This document shows positions 21,882 to 35,054 of a DNA stretch of 64,000 bases, in pieces. The notes under the pieces were generated by a model, which did not search any database, was not told where the DNA came from, and worked only from the letters and a program-made list of their open reading frames with translations. The translations under genes and the position numbers were made by a program. Origin of the DNA: Podospora pseudoanserina (taxonomy: Eukaryota; Ascomycota; Sordariomycetes; Sordariales; Podosporaceae); NCBI RefSeq assembly GCF_035222485.1, contig NC_085920.1, positions 5,270,001 through 5,334,000 on the forward strand, read 5' to 3'. The first letter of the stretch is position 1. The number at the start of each line of letters is the position of its first letter.

Positions 21882-24800
21882 TCAAAGCGTTACTCCTTCC
21901 AAGTTGAGCACCTTGCTCTTATCTCCAAGGAACTCGGAGCGGAACTTGATGATGCCTCGAGCGATAACGTCGAAGTCTCTAACCTTTTGGGCCTTGTATA
22001 CCTGAAGAAGCTCACGGAGCCCTTGATTGAACCGAGCTCTTTGTTCGCCGGTGAAGTCTGATTTGCCAAGTTCCAGAAGGATTTGGTCATCTGGGGTAAA
22101 AAGAAGACCAGTAAGTCAGCGCCGGGAGGGGGGAGGATGGAAAGAAATGAGAGCTCTGATGTTAGCAGCCCGTCAGAACTTGGGGAGAACTTACCAAGAA
22201 TCTTGATGTTGCTAAAGTGCTGGAACTCGCAGTTTTCAGGGCACTGTTGAGTGTTCAGTTCATACGGACAGAGCGGCTTTTGCACATCGACCCTGCTGCT
22301 GTACGTCAAGGATTTGACGCCGTTAGGCACGGTCTGTTCAAACTCGGGATGGAAGCGATAGGCACGGAAAATATGCAGAGGGCTCTTATACGGCATAAAG
22401 GCACGGTCCTGCGTCTTGATGGGGTTGCGAGTTTCCTGTCATACTGTCAGCCATGCATCTGAAGAACCCAGAGAAAAGACATGTACTTCTCCTGTTGCCT
22501 CGACTTCGACTTCTTGGACCTCCTCCCGAGGCTGGGCAGCACTCGATATTTGATCAGGTAATGGGACTGGTGGATGCTCCGCGTCATTCACATCGCTGTC
22601 AACAATGCCGCTCATAACAGATTCCGCTGTGGTTGGACTGGGCGCTTCAGAATCAATCTCCATGGGCGTCGTTTCATCGACTTCTTGGTTAGTAGAGGGC
22701 TGAGGTGTCTCAAGGACTGCAGCTGGAGCACTCTCATCATCTGCTCGGACATCAGGATTACTGTTGGGTAGAGAGCCTTCCACAGATTGGCGGCTCTCCG
22801 GCTCGCCACCGTCCACAGACATGACGCTTTGGGCTTGTGCCAAGTCACTGCTGCTGGGATACTGGGAACCGCTGGAGCTTGGTGTGTCGCTGCTGAGAGC
22901 TTGCTTGGGTTCATCGGCTTGTTGGGGCGGAATATCTGTCTGTGACGGCTCACCTGAAGTTTTGACTTCATCAACTGAGACTGCCTCTGTCACCTGCGCA
23001 TCGTCAGGAGCCAGAGACGCACCAGAAGATGAGAGCCCCTCGACATCAGCCGATGTTACCCCTTGCGGTGGAGGCACTTCTATTACATATTAGTTGTTCG
23101 TCTAGACTACGAAGTCATATAAATCATGAAATTAAGTACCTGTCCTATCATCTCCAGAGTTGAGCCCGCTATCTTGGGGCGCTTCTCTGTCAGATGGCGT
23201 GCTGACCTGGTCCGACTGGGCAGCCAGCATCTCCTTCTCAATCTCCGCTTGTAACAACGCCTCCTCTGCACGTAGCTGCTCCAGACGCCGCCGTTTCTCT
23301 TCAAGGGCAGCAAGGCGGCCGTGCTGTGCGGCTTTCTGTGCCGGGTTAGAAGTTGCGGTATCTGAAGCCTTGGGAGGCCTAATCGACGTGGCTTCCGGGG
23401 TGGGCTGAGGAGTTGGCCTGTCTGACTGAGCAGGGCTACTCAAGACAGGAGTGCCAGCATTCTTAGGTTCTGGTGTTTGGCCTGACTGAGTCTGTGCTCG
23501 CGAACCTGCCTGGGGCAATTTCGCTTTCCGCTTTGCTTCAGCCAACGCAATCATCCTTCGCATTTCCTGAATCTCTCTCTCCTTGATGGTGAGTTCAGTG
23601 TGACGTTTTCCTCCCAAGGCTGGGCCAGTTGGTGGTGTGTGCAAAGGGGTTGTAGAAGTTGACAATTGTCGCTGTGGGAGGTTTGTTAATGGAGGGAAAT
23701 CGCGAATGGATGGCCCACGTGATGCAGTCGGACCATCTTTTGACTGCATCGATGATGGCTCGTCAGTGGGAGAGCCCATATCCATGTCCATCTCTTCATC
23801 GTCCGAAACATCGCTAACGTCAATGATGAGAGAGGTTTCCTGGCGTAACTGGCCAAACGGCCGCTTTGTTGATCCAGCAGCGGATGGGTAGTCAACGAAA
23901 TCAGCAGCGACCGGTCGCTTGCGCTGACTTGCCGTGTTGAGCTGAACGTTGACAGATCCAACGATGCCAGGAATGGGTGGTGTTGGCAGGCCACTAGTCT
24001 GAACAGCGAGGGGGCCTGGCTGGGAACTGGCAAAATTCAAGGTCGTGCTCGAGGTGCCGGCAGGTTGTTGTTGCGGTGTAGCAACCGTAGCAGTATTCAC
24101 AGGAGTTTGAGAACCTGCCTTTCCAGCTCCAGACGCTTGCGCCTCTCGAGCCTTCTGCAAGGCTGCGATCTTCTCCTGGAGGATGCGTTCTTTTTCTCCT
24201 CGAATCTTGGCTTTCGGTCCAGTAGGCGGGGTAGGCTTCGGTGCTTCAGCCGGAGCTGGTGCTGGCGCCGGCGATGGCGCTGCCGTTGGGTTTGGTGGTA
24301 CAACTGCGGGCTTTGGGGGAACGACAGCCGGCCCTTTTGCAGCCTTGGCGGCGAGGAGACGAGCAATGCGATCCTTACGCTCTTCCCCTTTACTCTTGGT
24401 TACTGGCTCCGCCGTATCCTTGGACTCAGGTTGTGTCCCTTGTGCTTGGGCCGTCGTGGGACTATCCGCACTTGCGCCTGGCGACGGGACAGTCTGTGCT
24501 TCCGCCTTTGCCTTCTCTACAACAGGCTTGGGCAGTTCAAGATGAAGATCTCCAAACAAGGCTTTGATCACCTTCTCATCAAACCCTTCGTCGAGATAGG
24601 TTTGATATTTGACTCCAAGGGGCCACAACCGTAGGATTGCTTTTTGAGCCTCCTTCTTGGCTTCTGGCACCGATTTGAAGGTGTCCAAATAGTTGGCGGG
24701 ACTTTCTGGAGTGCCGTTGGCATTCAGAACCGTGGACGACTGTGGCTGCAGGCCGGGCAAGCCAACATTTGTCACAGGCGGGACGGTTTCTGAAGGGTTG

Positions 24801-25211
24801 TTGGACTGTGGTTTTACGACATTGGAAGGTCCGGCTCCTTGGGATTGGGATGTGGGGGTTTCGTTCGAGCTTTCTCTGGGTGATAGGAATGGAGAGTAGG
24901 ACGCGGACCTATCGCGAGCTGCAAGGATTTTGTTAGCGACCTCTTGTGGCATTACAAAGGCATAACTGACAGGCAGTACCATTGGCCTTGGACCCAGTCT
25001 CACCTTCGTCTTGATCATTGCCATAGAAGCCACCCTCCGGTGTATCAGACGCACTGGTGGGTTGACTGGCGACTGTACTCGGGACAGTGCTTGGCTGTGT
25101 GACAGGAAGCTTTTTGGCAGTCTGTTTTGGGGTGCTGGCCGGCGGTGGTGACTTTTGCGTATCATCATAAAGATCCTCAAACTGGCCCTCACTCAACTCG
25201 CCTTCCTCCAT
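21882..25211 (-). CDS. Red1/ZFC3H1-like zinc-finger protein, nuclear RNA surveillance
   Basis: Five exons (25004-25211, 23140-24918, 22487-23079, 22195-22435, 21882-22090) give 1009 residues in a consistent frame. Most of the protein is Pro/Ser/Gln-rich and disordered, with helical charged stretches near the middle (for example EKRRRLEQLRAEEALLQAEI). The diagnostic part is C-terminal: KSPLHIFRAYRFHPEF followed by a Cys-Cys-Cys-His finger at about residues 916-933 (CPYELNTQQCPENCEFQH). This is the zf-C3H1 type found in fission yeast Red1 and human ZFC3H1, scaffolds that deliver RNAs to the nuclear exosome (MTREC/PAXT). The N-terminus starts MEEGELSEGQFEDLYDD, an acidic head. Reading upstream to MAVSIE needs a GTG start, so the ATG at 25211 is preferred. 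The role is inferred from the finger and layout. Confidence 0.8.
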
Positions 25212-25960
25212 CTCGATGCTGACGGCCACTTGCTACGCAAACGGCTGGTTGTGGGGGCTTTGTGACCAGGAATTACTTCGGGCGGCGGTTTTCTGGGCAG
25301 AATGAAGAGGGGAGCGGGATGGCCCTGATATTTGGAATGGTGGGCGTGCAAACTTCGGCCGACGGCGGGTGGCGGCGTCTATTACGATTATCGAACCTGA
25401 AGCGATAAAATATTTATCTGTCCTCAGAACGAATGAAGCAAGCAATGCTTCAAGGACGCGCGGAAAGTTCAGCGTAAGCCGATGCAGAATTGATTATGGC
25501 GATCTTTTTTTCGCCGGATGCGCGTTGCCTCCTGACAGTGGCAGAAAAGGAACGGGGGGCTGCACGAAATTCCCAAGAGACAGCAACCGAATGAGTCGAG
25601 AACACTGCCATCAGTGGCCTCGAAGCACAGACCAATAAATCGACAACAAACACCAGAATCAAGTCCCTCTTTGTTTTCTGGACCACCACTTGCTGCCATC
25701 AGGCAGGGCGTTCCAACAAACACCAGAATAGTCCCCGCTTTACTTCTAGGCACCTGCGTGCTTGCTTGCATCTTGCATCTTTTCTCTTTCTCTTTCTCTC
25801 TTAAAAGAACCTGTTTGCTTTTTCCACCTGCAATTCTTTTTGTCAGGGTCTTTTTCAAAGCTCCCTTGTTTACATGACGGAACGGCGGTTATAGCAGCAG
25901 AACTACAAAATTGCTAAACGGAAGAATCCCATGTATCTTTGATATCTTCATAACATCACC
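25212..25960. other. divergent promoter of Red1-like and myosin genes
   Basis: No gene is seen. The two long genes start 749 bp apart and point outward, so the region serves both. A pyrimidine-rich stretch (about 25780-25805) precedes the myosin start. Confidence 0.55.
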
Positions 25961-28900
25961 ATGTCGGTTCGCAACAATCCCTTCGCGAGGAATGCCTCAC
26001 CTTCGACAGGTTCGACTGGGCCAGGCGGCGGGCCAGGCAGACCAAAATCGACACTTTTCCCCTCATCGCCCTCTCCATTCTCGGGAATGGCCTCCCCACC
26101 CTCTCACGTCCGCACTCAGTCACAAAATTCGGTTGCGTCAACTATGGCGCAGCCAATGCCCCTCCGCACCGCCAATAGTCATGCTCGTCTACTTTCTAGG
26201 GACGCCAGCACCGCGAGCTCAAGCTCGGGCACATTCGCCCCATCATTTATCAAGACGGATGACTTGAGAAAACCCACCGACATTGTCAAGGGAATTGAAG
26301 GGGAGAATGACTTCTCTGGCAAGAAATACGTGTGGCTTAAGGATCCACAGACGGCTTTTGTCAAGGGCTGGGTAGTCGAGGAGCTGCCAGGGAACAAGAT
26401 ACTGGTTCAGTGCGATGATGGGAGTGTGAGTATTTGTCCCTATCATCTGGCTGGTACAAACTGACCACCGCGATCTAGCAACGAGAGGTCGACGCAGAAA
26501 GCGTCGACAAAGTCAACCCCGCCAAGTTCGACAAGGCTAACGACATGGCCGAGCTGACGCACCTGAACGAGGCATCCGTCGTCCACAACCTCCACATGCG
26601 CTACATGTCCGATCTCATCTATACCTACTCTGGCCTGTTCTTGGTCACAGTCAACCCCTACACCCCACTCCCCATCTACACGAATGAATACATCAACATG
26701 TACAAGGGCCGAAACCGGGAGGATAATAAGCCCCATATCTACGCCATGGCCGACGAGGCCTTTCGAAATCTGGTGGATGACAATGAGAACCAGAGTATTC
26801 TTGTGACTGGTGAATCAGGTGCAGGAAAGACTGAAAACACCAAAAAGGTTATCCAGTACCTTGCTGCTGTTGCAAGGTTAGACTCGACGGCAAAGAGCAG
26901 GGAGCAGCAGCATTCTACCCTTTCGGCTCAGATTCTGAGGGCCAATCCCATTCTGGAAGCTTTTGGAAACGCTCAGACTGTGAGGAATAACAACTCGTCG
27001 CGATTCGGCAAGTTTATCCGGATCGAGTTTAATCGGAATGGGTCGATTGCTGGTGCCTTCATTGACTGGTATTTGCTTGAGAAGTCCCGAGTCGTGAGGA
27101 TCAACTCTCAGGAGCGGAATTATCACGTTTTCTATCAGTTGCTCAAGGGCGCTGATAGGAGGCTCAAGCAAGAGTTCCTGCTGGATGGGCTTGATGTGGA
27201 GGACTTTGCTTATACCAGGGAGGGCCAGGATACCATCTCCGGTGTGTCGGACCGCGACGAGTGGAACTCGCTGCTGGAGGCGTTTGGGGTTATGGGGTTT
27301 GATGAGAGCGAGCAGGCGGCCATTCTGAGGACCATTTCGGCGGTGCTCCATCTGGGTAATCTGAATGTTGTCAAGGAGAGCAGGTCTGCGGACCAGGCTA
27401 GACTGGCACCGGACGGGAAGGAGGTTGCGGCCAAGGTTTGCAAACTGCTGGGTGTGCCGTTGCAGCCTTTCTTGCAGGGGTTACTGCACCCCAAGGTCAA
27501 GGCAGGAAGAGAATGGGTTGAGAAGGTGCAGACTCCGGAGCAGGTTCGGTTCAGTATCGATGCTCTGGCGAAGGGTATCTACGAGCGAGGCTTCGGGGAC
27601 CTGGTCACGAGAATCAACCGGCAGCTTGACCGGCCTGGGATGGGGCTGGATGATACCAGGTTCATTGGCGTGCTGGATATTGCTGGTTTTGAGATTTTTG
27701 AGCACAACAGTTTCGAGCAACTGTGTATCAACTACACGAACGAGAAGCTGCAGCAGTTTTTCAACCACCACATGTTTGTCCTTGAGCAGGAAGAGTACGC
27801 CAGAGAAAAGATTGAGTGGCAGTTTATCGACTTTGGGAAGGATCTACAGCCGACGATTGATTTGATTGAGCTGCCGAACCCGATTGGTATTTTCAGCTGC
27901 TTGGATGAGGACTGTGTCATGCCCAAGGCGACGGACAAGACCTTTTCGGAGAAGCTGAACTCTTTGTGGGATAAGAAGTCACAAAAGTATCGGCCTTCGA
28001 GGTTGGGACAGGGGTTCATCTTGACGCATTATGCTGCCGAGGTGGAGTATTCCACCGAAGGGTGGCTGGAGAAGAACAAGGACCCGATGAACGACAATGT
28101 GACTAGGTTGCTGGCTGCTTCGACCGATAAGCATGTCGCGAATCTGTTTGCGGACTGCGCCGATCAGGATGATGAGGTAGGAGGGATGAGGAGCAGGGTG
28201 AAGAAAGGCTTGTTTAGGACTGTTGCTCAGAGGCACAAAGAGCAGCTGTCTAGCCTGATGGCGCAGCTGCATTCGACGCACCCGCACTTTGTGAGGTGTA
28301 TCCTGCCGAACCACAAGAAGAAGGCGAAGCAGTTTAATGGGTTGTTGGTGCTGGATCAGCTGAGGTGTAATGGTGTGTTGGAGGGCATCAGGATCGCGAG
28401 GACGGGGTTTCCCAATCGGTTGGCCTTTGCGGAATTTCGCCAGCGTTATGAGGTTCTCGTGAGAGATTTGCCGAAGGGGTATTTGGAGGGGCAGGCGGTG
28501 GCGAGGTTGATGCTGGACAAGTTTGGGCTGGACAGGTCGCTTTACCGGGTTGGGCTGACGAAGGTTTTCTTCCGGGCGGGGGTGCTGGCCGAGCTGGAGG
28601 AGAAGAGAGACGCGCTGATTTCGGAGATCATGGCGCGGTTTCAGAGCGTGGCGAGGGGGTACATGCAGAGGAGGATTGCGTTTAAGCGGTTGTATCGGGC
28701 GGAGGCGACGAGGGTGATCCAGAGGAATTTCCAGGTGTATTTGGACCTTTGTGAGAACCCTTGGTGGCAGTTGCTGGTGAGGATGAAGCCGCTTTTGGGC
28801 GCGACAAGGACGGCGACGGAGGTGAAGAAGAGGGATGAGATGATCAAGCAGCTGCATGACAAGATGAAGTTGGAACTGGAGAATCGCCAAAAGCTAGAGG

Positions 28901-31900
28901 AGGAGAGGAGGAATGTTCATGCGGAGCTCAACAAGATTCAGCAGGTGCTTGAGAGTGAAAGATCGCTTGCGCTGGATAAGGAGGAGATCTTCAAGCGGCT
29001 GCAGATGAGGGAGGCAGAGCTGGAGGACAAATTGGCTGGTGCTCTGGATGATCAGGAGAGACTGGAGGACCAGCTTGATAGTCTTCTTGACGCCAAGAAG
29101 CGGGCCGAGGAGGATGTGAACAGCTATCGTGCTCAGCTGGAGCAGGCAGCTGGTCTCATTTCTAGGCTGGAGGCTGAGAAATCGGAGCTTGCGGCAAAGG
29201 TGGCTGATCTGGAGAAGTCCATTGACGAGATCGCCAAGAAGCAGTCTGAACGCAGCGCACAGGAGGCGGCTTTGGAGGATGAGGTCAAGATGCTGCAGAG
29301 CCAGCTCTCACTCAAGGATAGGAAGGTGCGGGATATGGAGAGCAAGCTTCTTAAGGCTGATCAAGATCTCGATATTAAGCTGCGGACTGTCGAAAAGGAG
29401 CTTCAGACTTCACGAACCAAGAACTCGCAGCTCAGTGCTGAGAACCGGGAGATTCAACAGCAACTTGCGCAATTGTCCAAGACTTCTACCGACTACGAAG
29501 ACTTGGTGCGCAAGAAGGAGAGCGAGCTGGCGTTGCTTCGTTCGGACAATAAGAAGTACGAAATGGAGCGCCGTAGTCTTGAAGATCAGCGCAAGACCCT
29601 CAGCGCCGAGAGGGAAAAGACCGCCGAGCGTCTTCGTGACATTCAGGCGGAACTCACTGCGATGAGGGCTCAACAAGACCAGCTCAAGCGAGAGGCTGCA
29701 GATGCCAACAAGCTTCTCCAGGCTCGGCTCTCGGAGGATGCCCAGGCTGATGAGAACCGTCAACTTCTCGAGGCACAGGTCAAGGACTTGAAGGATGAAC
29801 TTTACAAGGTTCAAATGGAACTTAGTAGAGAACGTCAGTCCCGCGACGATGTTGCCCTTCTTGGTGAGCACAAATACAATACCCTGAAGGAGGAGTACGA
29901 CCACCTTAATGAGTCCAAGATCACGATTGAGAAGGAGCTCTATGCTCAGCAGGACACTCTTCGCCGTATGATGGAGACGCGGGCTGCTGCTGAGAAGGAG
30001 CGCGATGAAGCCAGGCAAGAAATCCGAGCTCTTCGTGTGGCCAAGACGCAGGCTGAGGAAGCTCGCCGGGAAGCAGAGATTATCGGTGAAAGGGCTGCTT
30101 CCAAGATTGCCCGTGAAAAGGAGGAGAGCCTGCGCAAGGCTCTGGAGTCTGCCAGCAACAGGGTGAATTCCTTAGAGGAGCAAGTCGCCGACCTGACCTA
30201 CCAGATTGAGGATCTCAACAAGGTGATTCTTGAGTCTGGAGAGTTTGGACTGAAGAATGACCAGGCCAAGGAGCGGTTGGAACGCGAGCTTGTTACTGTC
30301 AAAGGTCGGTTGGCTGCTTCGGAAAACGACAACAAGGCCTTGCTCAATAAGCTGCAACAGAAGGGGCTAGAGATTGCGAGGTCTAGCTCGAGGGCGAGCG
30401 AGGCTTCCAGAGGCCAGATCATGGGTCTTCAGCGGGAAAAGGCCAGGCTGGAGGAGCAGAACGCGAAGCTCAATAAGCAGCTTGGTGACTCGCAGGTTAC
30501 CATCGCGTCTTTGGAGAAGAGACTGGAGAAGCTGCAGCTCAGCTTGGAGGATCTCAACCATGAGGTGGCCAGGGAGGTGCAGAACAGTCGCGCTGCGGAA
30601 AAGGCTTCGTCGAGTGCCACCGCGCAACTTGCTGAGGCGAATCGGACTATTGAGTCTGAACGGCAGCTCCGCACACACGCTCAAGGCACGGTCCGCACTT
30701 TACAGCAGACACTGGATTCTCGCGACATTGAGCTTGCTGATCTCCGCGGACAATTGTTGGATGCGCTCAAGATTGTTGACCCTGAGTTTGTGCCTACGAT
30801 TCAGTCTGAGGGCGGTGCCGACAAGTTCCTCAGCAAGAATCTTGATCTGGCTCGCAAGATTGAGGAGCTCCAGCAGAATCTCCGGGTCCAGACTGCAGCT
30901 CGCGCTAACGCCGAGGCTCATGTTGCAGAGTTGAGAGCAGCTAGGGCCGAGTCTCCGACTAGAACTCGCCATGGGGAGTTCAACCCTAACGAAACCGTCT
31001 TTGAGCCTGGCTCACCGGAACAGAAGCGGTCCAGACCTAACGGCCGTCACTATTCCGGTGCATCTACTCCTCCTCGTCGCTTCGCCACGGTCGAGACTGA
31101 CCATCTCGACTCGGTCAAGTCTGACAAGACAGCTGACATTCTCAGCTTCAACAACCGCCAGGACCTCAAGGCTGAGGTTGAGGAGCTGCAAAACCAGCTG
31201 CAGATTGCTCACATGCAGAACAGGCACTTGCAGAGCCAGCTTGAGCGGTCTGTGCCGGATCCCCAGGCTACTGTTGATGAGAGTGGCCGTGTTCAAAAGC
31301 TGGAGCAGATGAACAGTAAGCTGCACCATATGCTTGATGAGTCTTCGCAGAAGGTGTCTGCGCTTGAAAAGGCGCTTCATGCCGGTGAGCTTTCTCTCCG
31401 CGACATCCAGACTAGATCTCACGAGGAGATTCTGGATCTGTTGCATAGCCAAGAGGACTCCCGCCGCCGTCTCCTGTCTGATCACAATGATGCCATTGGG
31501 GAATTGGCCCATATCAAGGAGCACTTTGAGAGACTCAGACACGACAGGGCCAAGATCGAACTCGATCTCCGCGATGCCAAGTCCGACCTTCAGGAGATGT
31601 CACTTGCGCGCGAGCAGGAAGCCGCCAGCCGAAACCAGCTGCTGCAGGAGTTTGCTGACTTGCAGATCCGCTTGGACTCTGAGACCAGCAAACTGGCTGA
31701 TGTTGCTGCCAACTTGCAGTTGTACAAGGGTCGTGCGGATGAGTACTTTGCCAAACTTGAGAACGCCGAGATTGCTGTGCTCAAGGCTACCAGGGCTGAG
31801 CAGTTTGCCAAGGCGCAAGCAAAGGATGCGGAGGATGCTTGTGCTGAGATGATGTCTGAAAGGAAGAGGCTCGACGGCACCATTGAGGATCTTCAGCTCC

Positions 31901-33348
31901 AGAATCAACGCTTGGAGGAGAAGATCGAAGACATGTCGACCGACCTTGAGGCTGCTACTCAGGCCAAGAAGAGGCTGCAGCACGAGCTGGAGGATTATCG
32001 CAATCAGCGGGCAAATGATATCGAGGACAAGGAGTCGAGCATGGAGCAGCTTCGCAAGAAGTATCAGGCCGAGTTTGGGACTCTTACCAAGGAGCTTGAT
32101 CTTGCGAGGGAGGAGAAGCTGTTCAAGCAGGCCGAGATTACGCGCTTGCGTGAGGAGCTTGACGAGCTGAGGTCTAAGTGGGATGACGAAGTCCTCAACA
32201 GCTCTACTTGGTCCAAGGAGAAGGCTCGGTTGGAGTCGACGCTCTCGGATGTTATGGCTTCGAGAGATGAGGCTGTTAATGCTCACAATGATGCCCAGGG
32301 CAAGATTGTGTCGCTTCTTCAGCAGGTGCGGAATCTTCGGACGTCGGTGGATGATATCACTGCCGAGCGTGATAACCTTGCCCGCGAGAAGCAAAGCATC
32401 GAGGCTCGGTTGAAAGAGGCCAAAGCTGGTCTGGAGGACTTGGCCAACAGTGAGAGCCCTTCGCTGAGGAATGCTGCGAACATCGACAAGGAGATTCTGG
32501 AGCTCAAGTCTGGTTTGGCTCAACAGCAGGATATTGCTGCTGCCGCGGTGGAGAAGATGCGCCGCGCTGAGGCTTTGGTGTCTGAGGTTCAAAAGGACAT
32601 TGTGGCTGAGCGCGAGGCTAGCGCCGAGTTGCACAAGCAGAAGAATGCGCTGGAGAAGTCGCTGAATGAGGTGCAGCTGAAGCTGATTGACTTGGAGACG
32701 AAGGGGTATTCGGCTGCCAGTCATGACATCAAGTTCTTGCATAAGCGCATCCAGGAGGTTAGTTTGTTTATTTCTTCCACGTTGTCGAGTCCTGGATGCA
32801 ACACACACACCCCAAGGTCCCCTACCCCCAAGCTTTAACCTTTCAGCTGAAAACTAACATTACCCCCAAATTAGCTCGAATCGGAACTCGAACAGCACCT
32901 GAACGAGCGGAGCAAATCCCAACGATCAGTCCGTAACGTGGACAGGACCGTGAAGGACTTGCAGACACAGATCGACCGGAAGGACAGGCAGAATGTGCAG
33001 CTGCAGGAGGACATGACGAGGATGAGGGACAAGATGGACAAGTTGCTCAAGACGATTGAGGAGCTGCAGGCGTCGGAGAGCTCGAATGAACTGCAGGCGA
33101 GGAGGGCGGAGAGGGAGCTGAGGGAGGAGAGGGAGAGAATTATGCAGTTGGAGAGGGAGCTCGATAGCTGGAAGGCGATGAAGGACCGGCCTTCGGGGGC
33201 TAGTGTAGCTACGGGGGCGAGCGTCTTTGGGGGGAGCGTGAGGGGGAAGGGGTGGAGGAGCGATGGGAATATTTTGGTGGAAGATGGGAGAGTCCCGCAG
33301 CGGAAGAGCAGCATTAGTAGGGTGCCTAGCTTGAAGGGGTTTTTGTAG
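25961..33348 (+). CDS. myo2: class II myosin heavy chain
   Basis: Conventional two-headed motor that builds the contractile actomyosin ring at septation. Exons 25961-26425, 26479-32757 and 32875-33348 give about 2405 residues, in line with the long myosin II of filamentous fungi. A Ser-rich head leads into the SH3-like N-terminal domain (about 109-150, KKYVWLKDPQTAFVKGWV). The motor domain (about 165-860) holds the P-loop GESGAGKTENTKK near residue 266, switch I NNNSSRFGKF, switch II DIAGFEIFEHNSFEQL, and the actin-side HFVRCILPN. IQ-like neck segments follow near 872-900 (RFQSVARGYMQRRIAFKRL). The rest, about 1500 residues, is near-continuous heptad coiled coil with one break around 1650-1690 (Pro/Ser-rich). 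The start is the first ATG; a downstream ATG in exon 2 would remove the SH3-like domain. Confidence 0.95.
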
Positions 33349-33766
33349 GGTGAGAGGGGGGTTTCCAGGGTTAGGATGGTGTTGGATGGCTGGTGAGAGA
33401 GCTTGGGGGGACATGATGATGGATTATGGATATGTTCTTTGATGAGTTACTTTTTCCCGGGGTTTTTGGGAGCGAGAAGGGGAGAGGTAAAAACATTGAT
33501 AGGTAATGGGGTGGTTGTTTGAAAATATTTGTGGATTGCTATTGTTATTGTAGCTGGAGCTGTTGGTTGGAACATGCTTTGGTCATATTTATCATAGTGT
33601 GTATGGGAGTAGCATAATGGACAAGTGTTTTTATGCATAGCTAGATATTGGGGATGAAGTGGACGTTTTGTGAGTAAACTTGTTTTCAGAGTAAGGGGTG
33701 ATATCAGCAGAATTGCGGTAATCATCGGCACCATGATGGCTGAATCGTCATAAAATATACAACAAA
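33349..33766. other. 3' flank of myosin gene
   Basis: No gene is seen. The stretch lies between the myosin stop codon and tRNA-Asn copy 3. Confidence 0.6.
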
Positions 33767-33840
33767 TCCTCTGTGGCGCAATTGGCTAGCGCGTCTGACT
33801 GTTAATCAGGAGGTTGGAAGTTCGAGCCTTCCCGGAGGAG
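33767..33840 (+). tRNA. tRNA-Asn (GTT), copy 3
   Basis: A 74-nt cloverleaf identical to copy 1, with GTT anticodon in loop CTGTTAA and no intron. A T6 run at 33851-33856 provides a Pol III terminator. Confidence 0.97.
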
Positions 33841-35054
33841 ATGTTACTTATTTTTTATCATTAAATACCTGCTTTTGCAGGTCTTGGCATTTTTTGTGTT
33901 TGTTTTTGTTGCTAGACGAAGCTTTGGAAGCTTTTGTCTTCTTCTCACCTGCCAAGCGACTCTCGCTTCCTACCAACAAGAAGACTATGCTTTAGACTAT
34001 GCTTTTTCCCAGCTAGTCGGATCACGGACTTGACATGAATCCTTTGCGGCGGGATATTGCGGCGTGGACAAGCCCCCCTTTGAGGCACGGAGTTGGTTTG
34101 GGGAATAACTCTGGGGGTTATCAAGCGAACCGAAATTTCATGGGCCACCAACACACACAGCGCTATTGATGGGATGTCATAAACAATGGTGTGCCACGGG
34201 CAGGGGGGACAAGCGGGTAGGTGCAGCGATGCGATTGACTGACAGCTTGGTAGTCGGTGGTTCGTGATCCGGATGCGGCTGTCATGCACGCAGATACGTG
34301 GGCCCCACTATGAACAACGGCACAGGAGGCGCGCGCAACGACGATGGTTCTGTTGAGGTGGGAGGTGGGAATGATGTATGGTGACCGCGGACCGTTCGTC
34401 AATCTGTGTCCTACCCGAGTTACGGGAAATATCACATCCATGGAGGGTCATCCACGTCATGCGTCAAAGAACGATCAGGTCTTACGATGTGCTGTGGTAA
34501 AGTTCCCTAGAGTTGGATAGCTTGGCATGATACAAGCTTGCCTGTTTTTTCTTTGTTGTGCTTGAGGAGCTACGAGAGGGAAGTGCTTGGAAGTACCGAG
34601 GGAGGGTTGGTTCTTTCATAGCTTAGCTTGTTCCCTTCCCGGAGAATAGCTTCGGCGAATCATGGAGTTGGACTGGGTTGTTGTTGGGGGTATGGGGTGG
34701 ATGGGGGGATGACGGGAACTAGTGTTCTTGTTTCGCCTCTTGCTGGCGTATACTGTTTGCAAGGGGGATGTACTCCTTGTGTGAGTGTTGCCTTTTTCCA
34801 AGATGGGGATGGTACGAGTGACGAGGTGTACTGAAGAGGGGGGATGAATAAAAGGGCTGGGGTAGGGATTCGCGCTGTTTTCAGTGGGAAGGGGTTTCTT
34901 TCTCTTCTGCTCTTCTTCTGGCCCATCCCTCCCTCTCGTTCTCTCTCGTGGGATTTTGTTTCAGAAGATACACCATCTGTGATCAAGTTTTGGGTGTAGC
35001 AACCATAACACAGCTGTGTATATATCACCACTCAATCTCAGCCACACCATCAAG
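33841..35054. other. intergenic region upstream of CFEM gene
   Basis: No gene is supported. The last 200 bp have CT-rich leader-like composition before the CFEM start. Confidence 0.5.

Noticed and set aside
26545-26600. Myosin start at an internal Met in exon 2
   Set aside because: The spliced first exon restores the SH3-like domain expected of class II myosin in the same frame.
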